From Aureococcus anophagefferens (taxonomy: Eukaryota > Sar > Pelagophyceae > Pelagomonadales > Pelagomonadaceae): 12,129 bases of DNA. Where the stretch lies: contig NW_008705594.1 in NCBI RefSeq assembly GCF_000186865.1, positions 140,422 to 152,550 of the forward strand. Direction: 5' to 3'. Of this stretch, positions 1-6,873 are shown one piece after another; positions within the stretch are counted from its first letter, which is position 1; each line of letters opens with the position of its first letter. Below the pieces are notes generated by a model. That model was not told the DNA's origin. It saw only the letters and a program-made list of their open reading frames with translations, and searched no databases. A program made the position numbers and the translations under genes.

Positions 1-1070
1 ACCAAGCTGGCTGTGTTCGCATGTGCAGAGTGCAACTAGCAGCGTCCGTTGTTCACGTTGCGCAACAAGGACGATGAACCAAGCTGGCTGTGTTCGCATG
101 TGCAGAGTGCAACTGGCAGCGTCCGTTCTTCACGTTGCGCAACAAGGACGATGAACCAAGCTGGCTGTGTTCGCACGTGCAGAGTGCAACTGGCAGCGTC
201 CGTTCTTCACGTTGCGCAACAAGGACGATGAACCAAGCTGGCTGTGTTCGCATGTGCAGAGTGCAACTGGCAGCGTCCGTTCTTCACGTTGCGCAACAAG
301 GACGATGAACCTAGCTGGCTGTGTTCGCACGTGCAGAGTGCAACTGGCAGCGTCCGTCGTTCACGTTGCGCAACAAGGACGATGAACCAAGCTGGCTGTG
401 TTCGCATTTGCAGAAAGCAACTGGCAGCGTCCGTTCTTCACGTTGCGCAACAAGGACGATGAACCAAGCTGGCTGTGTTCGCATGTGCAGAGTGCAACTG
501 GCAGCGTCCGTTCTTCACGTTGCGCAACAAGGACGATGAACCAAGCTGGCTGTGTTCGCACGTGCAGAGTGCAACTGGCAGCGTCCGTTCTTCACGTTGC
601 GCAACAAGGACGATGAACCAAGCTGGCTGTGTTCGCATGTGCAGAGTGCAACTAGCAGCGTCCGTTCTTCACGTTGCGCAACAAGGACGATGAACCAAGC
701 TGGCTGTGTTCAAGCTGGCTGTGTTCGCACGTGCAGAGTGCAACTGGCAGCGTCCGTTCTTCACGTTGCGCAACAAGGACGATGAACCTAGCTGGCTGTG
801 TTCGCATGTGCAGAGTGCAACTGGCAGCGTCCGTTCTTCAAGTTGCGCAACAAGGACGATGAACCAAGCTGGCTGTGTTCGCACGTGCAGAGTGCAACTG
901 GCAGCGTCCGTTCTTCACGTTGCGCAACAAGGACGATGAACCAAGCTGGCTGTGTTCAAGCTGACTGTGTTCGCATGTGCAGAGTGCAACTGGCAGCGTC
1001 CGTTGTTCACGTTGCGCAACAAGGACGATGAACCAAGCTGGCTGTGTTCGCATGTGCAGAGTGCAAGCAG
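1..1070. repeat. 77-bp minisatellite array, 13 full copies plus a partial
   Basis: The unit beginning ACCAAGCTGG recurs at 1, 78, 155, 232, 309, 386, 463, 540, 617, 694, 786, 863, 940 and 1032. The last copy breaks down at about 1066-1070, and the left end runs off the window. Copies differ by a few substitutions only. Units at 694 and 940 are 92 bp because a 15-bp piece (CAAGCTGGCTGTGTT) is duplicated inside them. Each unit carries a perfect 10-bp palindrome GTTGCGCAAC (its second G is A-shifted only in the copy near 841) and a GCACGTGC or GCATGTGC site. Because 77 is not a multiple of 3, the open frames through the array drift through all phases, so it is not read as coding. A subtelomeric, centromeric or intergenic satellite are all possible. 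Confidence 0.97.
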
Positions 1071-1178
1071 CACGTGCGGATTAGATGGGGAAGGTTGATC
1101 CTTCTCCACAACAACTTGGAGTGCTACGTCTATATGGCAGAACTTGTCTTGACAGTAGTGCAGCACATTTTCAGTTAG

Positions 1179-1721
1179 ATCATCTTGTTTGGCAGTGAAA
1201 TAGTTCTATCAGCGGAAGCAACAGCGTTTGCTCCCGGGGTACCTCTATCAGCGGAAGCACCAACGTTTGTTCCCGGAGGACTTCAGCGCAATCAGCAGGC
1301 CGCGGCTCCGGGCCCAGCCCCAGCGTCGCCAACGCGGCATCAGCCGCAGGTTTTTGATCCGCCGGCGTCGCCTGGGTTGGAACTAGCGCAGAAGGCGTAT
1401 GCAGATATCAACAATAAGTGGTGCGAGGTCAATGTCTTGGGCCACCAGGGTGGGATGATCCTTGTGCAATGGACTGGCGGTGAGTCGCAGCAACTGTGCA
1501 GTGCGGCGTTGCCGCGGAGCCATGTCCGGACACTTGTGGAGCACAACAGTTTTAAAGGGCAGTTCCTTATTGCGCAGTTTCCCATGATTTCGCGTTTCTT
1601 CGCTACGCCCGCACGAAGCGCCGCGCCGGCCTCGAGCCGCATCCGAGAGTCGTGGTCGGCGCACTGGAGTTCACCTAACCACGCGTCTCCGCTTACATAC
1701 TCCCCTCCTAATATAACCTAA
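1179..1721 (+). CDS. Hypothetical protein fragment with SH3/Tudor-like segment; no start codon
   Basis: The frame opens after a TAG at 1176-1178 and ends at TAA 1719-1721. No ATG occurs in its first 90 codons (the first is at about 1455), so it is an exon, a 5'-truncated remnant, or a non-gene. The N-terminal part holds two adjacent 13-residue repeats of the type LSAEA-x-x-F-x-PG (39-bp DNA repeat, copies from about 1205 and 1244). A Pro/Ala-rich linker follows, then a segment around 1420-1540 with the spacing W-C-E-V-x-V-L-G ... I-L-V-Q-W ... S-H-V-R. That spacing resembles the small beta-barrel (Tudor/Agenet/SH3-like) domains common in chromatin and retroelement proteins. The end is Ser/Pro-rich and looks unstructured. 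It lies just upstream of the methyltransferase remnant on the same strand and may belong to the same former element, but nothing shows this directly. Function unknown. Confidence 0.4.
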   Translation: MILFGSEIVLSAEATAFAPGVPLSAEAPTFVPGGLQRNQQAAAPGPAPASPTRHQPQVFDPPASPGLELAQKAYADINNKWCEVNVLGHQGGMILVQWTGGESQQLCSAALPRSHVRTLVEHNSFKGQFLIAQFPMISRFFATPARSAAPASSRIRESWSAHWSSPNHASPLTYSPPNIT

Positions 1722-1772
1722 AGTCACGGGCCAATCGCACGCGGCAGGGACCGGCCGGTAATACCTTGCAAA

Positions 1773-1808
1773 TCAGTCAAACGGATAACAATATATCCGT
1801 TTGACTGA
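1773..1808. repeat. Perfect 15-bp inverted repeat, 6-nt loop
   Basis: TCAGTCAAACGGATA (1773-1787) is followed by ACAATA and then the exact reverse complement TATCCGTTTGACTGA (1794-1808). It sits in the 115-bp gap between the Tudor-like frame and the ATG of the methyltransferase remnant at 1837, so it would lie in the leader of that transcript. It could be an RNA hairpin, a cruciform or protein-binding site, or joined ends of a former mobile element. No other copy of the arm was noticed in the window. Confidence 0.9.
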
Positions 1809-1836
1809 AAACCTATTATCGCCACCCTTCTTTACA

Positions 1837-3311
1837 ATGAAGAAAGCGCGAAAGGCTGCGCTCGACGCAACGCTGCGCCGCGAAATCGAAGAATCGAAAC
1901 CGCAGTCCATCCGAGGCTGTCTCAGGCACGACAAGGCACACGAACTTCTCCGAGATGTTTATCATCTCGGAGAGAGAAAAAGCCGCACGTCTCTAATCAA
2001 CTCAGCCATGGACAGGCTGAAGAAAAGGGGCGTGACAAGGGACGTTACAACGACAGCAAGCGAGGCCCTGCGGCTAGAAGAATCTAACTCCGCTCCCGTC
2101 GCAGGTGCGTTGGCCTCCCAGGGCGACTTCGTCGCAGTGGAGCTAAATGGTTACAAAGCACCTGTAAATGCGCTTGTGGTAAGGGAAGATGCAAAAGAAG
2201 TGGTGGTTGAGTTCGAGGCAGACAGAGTGAGAGCAGTGTATGACAGAGACTCGCAGGACATTGTTGCTTTAACAAAAACTGAGCAAAAACAAAGCGAGGA
2301 ATTGAGGCATGTCCATGAAAGGGCACAACATCTAGTTGAATATTTCGACGAGAGACTGTCTGGAGGAAAGAGGAAGAAAGCTGGTGTTTCAGTTTTCCCA
2401 CCCCAAGTGGGAAGAGACAAACTGCCCAATCCGGCAGATGCACCGAGGCTGTACAAGTACATCGTCATCGAGGTTGGTTCGGGAAGTGCAGCCCTTGCAC
2501 AGGCGATATTTATCAAGGGAAATGGTCTAATAGGAGTCTACACGATCGATTGGGATGACAGGAGATTTGCGCACCTAAAGGAAGATTTGAGAAACTTGGA
2601 TTTCAGCAAGCTACTGACCATGTTCCCACAGCTCATCCATGTGCATTGCACATGGGACTGCAAGGCAAATTCGCCCGCCGGGCAACAGCAACATCCAGTG
2701 TCCCACCTTTCTTATCTTTGATACATGCTAGCTCATAGGACCTACGGCAAAAAGGCCAAAGCAAAGGGCTTAAAGCCAGATAAAGCACGAATTGTCCACA
2801 TAGCGGAAGGGTGCGCAACAATGTGGAAAAAGGCCATCAACGATACGCGACGGCTGAGCCCCTTTGTGACATTTTCATGGGAACACCCAACAGGGGTTGT
2901 CCACAAGCAGCCCTGGTTCCAGGACATGATCACACTCAACCTCCGGCGCTGCCGAGCATGCGCCCGAGCCGCAAAAGCGCTTCCACCCAACCGACAGCAA
3001 CCCAATCGTAGGTATCTATGTGCAAGCTTTGTGGCACCAAGTTCGAAAAAACCCTGGAGATCCTCACTGACATCGCCGACTTCCCAGAGGACGACTACTT
3101 CTGTACCCCCTGCTCGCCGTGCAAGTGGATCGAGAACCAGCCTACCAACAAGCATCCCGAGAGGCTGGAGTATGCCACCGAGACAGCCACCTACGAGCCA
3201 GGCTTCTGCGACTTTTTAGGCGACGCCATCCTCAAACACCACAACATCCCGATCTCCACCCAGAAGCCACCCTCCGACCGCGTGCGCCGTGCCAGCCGTA
3301 AGGAGCGCTAG
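1837..3311 (+). pseudogene. Broken C5-type (cytosine) methyltransferase-like gene with Tudor-like N-terminal region
   Basis: The first ATG is at 1837; the open frame also extends upstream without an ATG. Reading on: a charged helical N-terminus; an SH3/Tudor-like stretch at about 2128-2270 (GDFVAVELNG ... VVVEFE); then a Rossmann core beginning IEVGSGSA (about 2467-2490), which fits the SAM-binding motif of C5 methyltransferases. An acidic strand-end TIDWDD follows, then H-C-T-W-D-C (about 2641-2658) at the position of the catalytic PC motif. An in-frame TGA at 2719-2721 interrupts the frame. The same frame resumes and contains FSWEHPTG (2875-2898), a variant of the ENP motif. The reading frame then changes between about 2960 and 3018. 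The tail (3012-3311) has CKLCGTKFEKT, resembling the motif VIII region, a CTPCSPC cluster, and YEPGFCDFLGDAIL near the end. An intact version would be about 490 residues. With a stop plus a frameshift it is most likely dead; an intron or recoding is less likely. Family assignment rests on motif order read by eye. Confidence 0.62.
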
Positions 3312-3496
3312 ATGTATCCTGTTTACATAGACTACTGCTAAAGACAACTGCCAATGCGGCTTTGACTATCGTAAATCCACCTGAATCCAAGGCTTCACGA
3401 CACGCCAAACCTCCAAATAAGGCGTGAAACAATGCAAAATGGGACGTAAAGTCAGCATACGCGCAATTGGAGTTCCTTATGTTGGAGATTCCCCCA

Positions 3497-4000
3497 TTAG
3501 TAGAGGTAGTCGCGCGACGCGAGTGCCGCCTGGAGCTCGAGCGCGTGCGGCGCGCCGCTCAGGAGCCGCAGCGCCTCGAGCTCCGACGCGACGTTGCGCA
3601 CCTCCTGGCGCGTCTTCGCGTCCCGCTTCGAGATGCGCTTGACGGCGCACGGGCGCCCGTCGGGCCAGGTGCCCTCGAACACGCCGCTGCACGCGCCCGA
3701 GCCGAGCTTCGCGCCCGTCGCCACGTCGCCGACGCGGTGGGCCTCCTCGACGAGCGACTCGTCGACCGCGGGCAGCCCCACGGCGAGCCCAGCGTCATGC
3801 GCAAGCACGGCCTTGCTCCAGAGGAGTTCCTGGTGCACCTCCTTGAGGGAGTCGTACTGGCGCCGCTGGATCTTCAAGTTCTCGCAGAGGCGCTCGTACT
3901 GGCGGATGCGCACGTCCTGGGCCTCCACGGACATGTCGCCGGCGACCTCCGTGTTCGGAAACCCATTGGAGGTGTTCTCGGGGGCTGCCATGATCCACAC
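3497..4000 (-). pseudogene. 5' fragment of a protein kinase gene (coiled coil plus partial N-lobe)
   Basis: Read on the minus strand from an ATG at 4000 (a second ATG lies three codons on), the 167-residue frame starts with a polar leader. A heptad-like charged stretch follows (about residues 28-65, rich in R/Q/E/L), consistent with a short coiled coil. A kinase domain begins at about residue 90: glycine loop LGSGACSGVFEG (99-110), the ATP-anchoring lysine in AVKRI (K121), a helix-C-like EVRNVASELEALRLL, and a strand ending RDYLY just before the usual hinge. There the frame stops (TAA, plus-strand 3497-3499) with no GT donor at the break. The catalytic loop, DFG and C-lobe are absent. Base composition changes abruptly at the same point, from very GC-rich to balanced. 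I infer truncation by insertion or rearrangement. A 3' exon beyond a cryptic intron is possible but unsupported. Confidence 0.72.
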
Positions 4001-4052
4001 GTGTCTGTCAGAATGCTCAAGTCGAAATGCCGACGTCGAAATTCGATGGTCA

Positions 4053-4116
4053 CTTAACCTTCAAGGTAAGCTGTGGCTATAATCTGCTCGCTTACCTTCA
4101 AGTTAAGCGGTGGCTA
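4053..4116. repeat. Pair of about 27-bp direct repeats upstream of the kinase fragment
   Basis: CTTAACCTTCAAGG-TAAGC-x2-TGGCTAT at 4053-4080 and CTTACCTTCAAGTTAAGC-GG-TGGCTAT at 4091-4116 are near-identical. Within them AAGGTAAGC (4063-4071) and GCTTACCTT (4090-4098) form a 9-bp inverted pair. The block lies 53-116 bp upstream of the ATG of the minus-strand kinase fragment, so it could be part of its promoter or 5' leader. No function is shown. Confidence 0.6.
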
Positions 4117-4120
4117 TTGC

Positions 4121-4130
4121 TTGACGTCAA
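4121..4130. promoter_or_regulatory. TTGACGTCAA palindrome, CRE-like site
   Basis: This perfect 10-bp palindrome contains TGACGTCA, the full site bound by ATF/CREB-type bZIP factors. It lies about 121 bp upstream of the ATG of the minus-strand kinase fragment. The role is inferred from the consensus only; one such site could occur by chance. Confidence 0.3.
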
Positions 4131-4249
4131 TGTTCAATGTGGGTTTTTATGCCACATCATCTAGTTTGAGGATATCTTTGCTACACATACACAGAACGAA
4201 CGGTTCATTATTCGGGATTCGGACAAATGATAATTGAGGGGGTTGAACG

Positions 4250-4579
4250 ATGGTCGAGCGATATCTGACGCTGCGTTTGGCATGTTCCGGGCCACTGTGG
4301 AAGAAACCGAGAGCACTTCGCCGTACGAAGTCGGGGTCGGCGGTCTCGAAAAGTCACTCCATGTCGAGCGAGAGGCAGCAGAAGTCGAACACGCTACGGT
4401 GGACGCGTCGCGCGGCGCTGGGGGGCGGGGAACAGAGATCTCAGCTTCTGCGTGTTCCCCCACGAGATGGACTGAAGTTTCAGGATCTCTGACCCCGAGT
4501 TCCTACGGCGAACTACTCTCTTTTTCTTCCCCTGTGAACCATAACATGCCCAACGCAGCGTCAGAGATCGTTGGACCAT
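4250..4579. repeat. Large imperfect inverted repeat, two arms of about 145 bp
   Basis: The left arm starts ATGGTCGAGCGATATCTGAC (4250) and runs to about 4394. The reverse complement of about 4435-4579 starts ATGGTCCAACGATCTCTGAC and aligns along its full length with almost no gaps, at roughly 70% identity by eye. The outermost part is best conserved: over a 90-nt block I count 73 matches. A GC-rich spacer of about 40 bp separates the arms. In the frame reading NMPNAAS the two arms look alike at protein level, but the differences in the 90-nt block fall almost evenly over codon positions (5/5/7). That does not support a constrained coding sequence. It may be a foldback/MITE-like element or an old inverted duplication. 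Confidence 0.8.
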
Positions 4580-4758
4580 GCTTGAAAGCTAGCGTGCTAA
4601 GCTTCTGTCCGACCAATGTGATCAGCCGATTGGATTCTTGGAAAATATATCATTCGTTCTCTACATGCAGGTCAAAATCACCGGGGGTATCCCGAGAATA
4701 TCCCCCAATAACCCGAGAGTATAGCCCCCTCCCCCCCCCCGGCTTTACCCCCGCACGC

Positions 4759-4788
4759 GATGATGATGATGATGGCGCTTATGATGAC

Positions 4789-4819
<31 letters not shown>

Positions 4820-4825
4820 GTGGTG
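4759..4825. repeat. GAT trinucleotide microsatellite
   Basis: Interrupted GAT repeats run from 4759, with ten uninterrupted GAT units at 4789-4818, then GGTGGTG. An immediately preceding C-rich run (4725-4740) adds to the low complexity. It would encode poly-Asp, poly-Met or stop-rich frames, and no supported gene uses it. Confidence 0.95.
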
Positions 4826-4932
4826 TAATTGAATTTAAATTACACCGCGCAACCGCCTAATGGAAAGTTGTCATACACTTGGGGCTGGTTTCTGCTCCTC
4901 ACGGCATAAATGTGCCAGTTCCCATTGGTTAT

Positions 4933-4938
4933 TTTATT
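4933..4938 (-). terminator. Candidate polyadenylation signal of the GRK-like gene
   Basis: Plus-strand TTTATT reads AATAAA on the minus strand, about 127-132 nt past the stop codon of the GRK-like kinase, a plausible 3'-UTR distance. It is a short motif in a fairly AT-rich stretch, and the organism's own signal is unknown. Confidence 0.35.
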
Positions 4939-5064
4939 AACACCGCCCCGAATAGCCCCCTATAACGAGGGGGGGGGTTATGGGGTGGATATCATATGAG
5001 AGAGGGAGCTTAGCTAGTAAACTAGGGTAGTGGGGTGGGCCTTGAGGCTCACTCAACTTACCCT

Positions 5065-6873
5065 TTATGCCAAATTATTATCTTGATTGACTAGGATTTG
5101 GCACGCGCTGCTGCTCGCGGCCGCGGGCGGCGGCGCGCCGCCGTCCGTCTCGCGGAACTGGAGGAGCCAGACGACCTCGGACTGGAAGTATTTCTCGGAC
5201 ACGTAGAGCCAATCCTTCTCCGGGAAGTCCTCGGGCACGAGGGTGACGGCGTCGCCGAGGTCCTCGAACTCGCCGATGTCGCCCGCGTCCTCGATGTTGA
5301 GCTTCTTGCCCGGCACGATGGGCGGGTACTCGGGCTTGCCCTCGCCGATCTCCTCCGGGTCCGGGTCCGCGCGCATGAGCTCCCAGTCCAGCGGCTTGTA
5401 CCACTCGTGGTTCATGATGTCCTTGATCTTGACCCGTTTCTCAGGGTCGCGGCACAGGATCTTTTTGCACAGGTCCGTGAACTCGGGGCTGAAGTGGCTC
5501 GGCCACTCGACATCCATCTCACAGGTCGCCATGTTCACGGCCTTTTGCAGGTTCGTCTCGCCCTTGAACTTGTTCGCCTCCTCCGTGCGGAACGGGCCCA
5601 CGCCGTTGACCATCTCGTAGATCATGCAGCCGAAGGACCACCAGTCCACGGACTGGTCGTAGGGTTTGTGCTGGAGCATCTCCGGTGCCAGATAGCCCGG
5701 CGTGCCCGCGATGCCCTTGAGGCCCGGCGCCAGGGGCACGGCGAGGCCCAGGTCCGAGAGCCGCGTCCGCCCGTCGCCGTCGACGAGCACGTTCTCCGGC
5801 TTTAAATCGCGGTAGACGATCTTCGCCTCGTGCATGACCTCGAGCCCTAAAACCACGCGCGCGCTGTAGTAGCGCACGAAGTTCTCGGGCATCTTGCGGC
5901 CCTCGGCCTTGTCGAGGTGGAACGACAGGTCGCCGCCCATCATGAGGTCGATGACGAGGCAGAGCGCGGCCTCCGTCTTGAAGGCATACTTCATGTTCAC
6001 GCAGAAGGGCGAGTCGCACACGAGCGGGATCGACAGCGCCCAGTGCTCCTGGTCGCAGAGCGTCTTGCACTTCTTCTGCTTCACGTGCTTCATGTCCATC
6101 TCCTTCATGGCGTACATGCGCCCCGTCGTGAACGTCCGGCAGCCCTTCACGAGGCCGAAGCCGCCCTTGCCCATGGTCCGGAAGACGTTGAACGTCTTCT
6201 CCGTGGGGGGCACCTCATGCTGGATCTTGAGGTAGCGCAGGTACTCCAGTAATTTTGGGTTCGTGCCTTTGTTGAGCCAGAGCGGCAGCGCGACCTTCTC
6301 GCAGTAGTCGACGAGCAGCGCCTCGATGAGGTCGAACTGGGACTGGGCTGGCGCGCCGGGGTTGACCAAAGACCGGCCCATGAGCACAGGCCAGAAGGAC
6401 TCCGACGTCGACGCGATGGGTGCGCACGGGCTCATCTCGCTAGCGGACTCACGCTGCATGTTGCCGACGTTTCCCTCCTTGATGTGCGTTTGATACAGCG
6501 TCTTGTTGCCCATGGGCGGCCGCACCTTGCGGCACATGTTGCTGTCGACGTACGCTGGCTTCATCTCGTTCACCGATGAGTTCATCTCCGGCAAGAAGCT
6601 CGACATAATTTTGTCCTTCTGCTTCTGAATGTGCTTCCCGCGCGCGAGTTTCAGGGTCGCAACCTCGACGATGAACTGGCCCACGTTGTGGAACGTCTTC
6701 TCCGTATGCCGTGACATCCACAGCGTAAACATCCAGAAGCCGAGCGGGCCCTTCAAAATGTTCTCCATCGTCAGGTAGCCGCTATCCTCGGCGCGGCCGA
6801 AGAAAGCCATGAGCTCGTCCTCCGGGAACTTCGCATACTCCTCCCGCGGGTCGGGGTAATCGCTCGACTGCAT
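5065..6873 (-). CDS. GRK-like AGC-family serine/threonine protein kinase with RGS-homology region
   Basis: This uninterrupted 602-codon frame runs from ATG at 6873 to TAA at 5067-5065. Residues about 10-225 look like the bipartite RGS-homology domain that precedes and follows the kinase entry in G-protein-coupled receptor kinases (GPLGFWMF ... FIVEVATL; later DLIEALLVDYCE). The kinase domain has glycine loop GKGGFG (235-240), Lys257 in YAMK, Glu276 as likely helix-C partner, YRDLKPEN (354-361, catalytic Asp356), SDLGLA (373-378), GTPGYLAPE (390-398) and DWWSFGC (410-416). DLG in place of DFG is typical of GRKs. The C-terminal extension (about 495-575) has IGEFEDL and a WLYVSEKYFQSEVVW segment like the AGC/GRK tail. 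The last 25 residues are Ala/Pro-rich. All catalytic residues are present, so it is probably active, phosphorylating Ser/Thr. The substrate (a receptor or other membrane protein in animal GRKs) is not shown here. The open frame continues upstream without another nearby ATG, so the start is reasonable but not proven. Confidence 0.9.
   Translation of the reverse strand: MQSSDYPDPREEYAKFPEDELMAFFGRAEDSGYLTMENILKGPLGFWMFTLWMSRHTEKTFHNVGQFIVEVATLKLARGKHIQKQKDKIMSSFLPEMNSSVNEMKPAYVDSNMCRKVRPPMGNKTLYQTHIKEGNVGNMQRESASEMSPCAPIASTSESFWPVLMGRSLVNPGAPAQSQFDLIEALLVDYCEKVALPLWLNKGTNPKLLEYLRYLKIQHEVPPTEKTFNVFRTMGKGGFGLVKGCRTFTTGRMYAMKEMDMKHVKQKKCKTLCDQEHWALSIPLVCDSPFCVNMKYAFKTEAALCLVIDLMMGGDLSFHLDKAEGRKMPENFVRYYSARVVLGLEVMHEAKIVYRDLKPENVLVDGDGRTRLSDLGLAVPLAPGLKGIAGTPGYLAPEMLQHKPYDQSVDWWSFGCMIYEMVNGVGPFRTEEANKFKGETNLQKAVNMATCEMDVEWPSHFSPEFTDLCKKILCRDPEKRVKIKDIMNHEWYKPLDWELMRADPDPEEIGEGKPEYPPIVPGKKLNIEDAGDIGEFEDLGDAVTLVPEDFPEKDWLYVSEKYFQSEVVWLLQFRETDGGAPPPAAASSSACQILVNQDNNLA

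Larger units (their letters stand above)
4580..5064. other. Intergenic stretch with homopolymer tracts, no supported gene
   Basis: I see no convincing gene here. It contains similar C-rich phrases (CCCGAGAATATCCCCC at about 4691, CCCGAGAGTATAGCCCCC at about 4712, CCCCGAATAGCCCCC at about 4946), a C10 tract at 4731-4740, a GAT microsatellite, and a G tract at about 4969-4977 flanked by ATAAC/GTTAT. A 208-codon open frame that crosses the inverted repeat and the microsatellite (4234-4860) lacks an ATG and ends in poly-Asp from the GAT repeat, so it is not called. Confidence 0.6.

Noticed and set aside
1..1070. CRISPR-like repeat array
   Set aside because: The whole unit is repeated without unique spacers, and the surrounding genes are eukaryotic.
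49..1166. Dozens of 60-80-codon open frames on both strands through the 77-bp array
   Set aside because: They are the same unit translated in drifting phases; period 77 is not a multiple of three and no frame is kept, so coding is not supported.
3467..4082. Long plus-strand open frames opposite the kinase fragment
   Set aside because: GC-rich antisense shadows rich in Arg/Ala; the minus strand shows the glycine loop and AVK motif in order.
4234..4860. 208-codon plus-strand frame ending in poly-Asp
   Set aside because: No ATG start, crosses both arms of the inverted repeat, and the tail comes from the GAT microsatellite. Differences between the arms are not biased to third codon positions.
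5098..6252. Antisense open frames over the GRK-like gene
   Set aside because: Composition-driven shadows; the 602-codon minus frame carries all kinase motifs.
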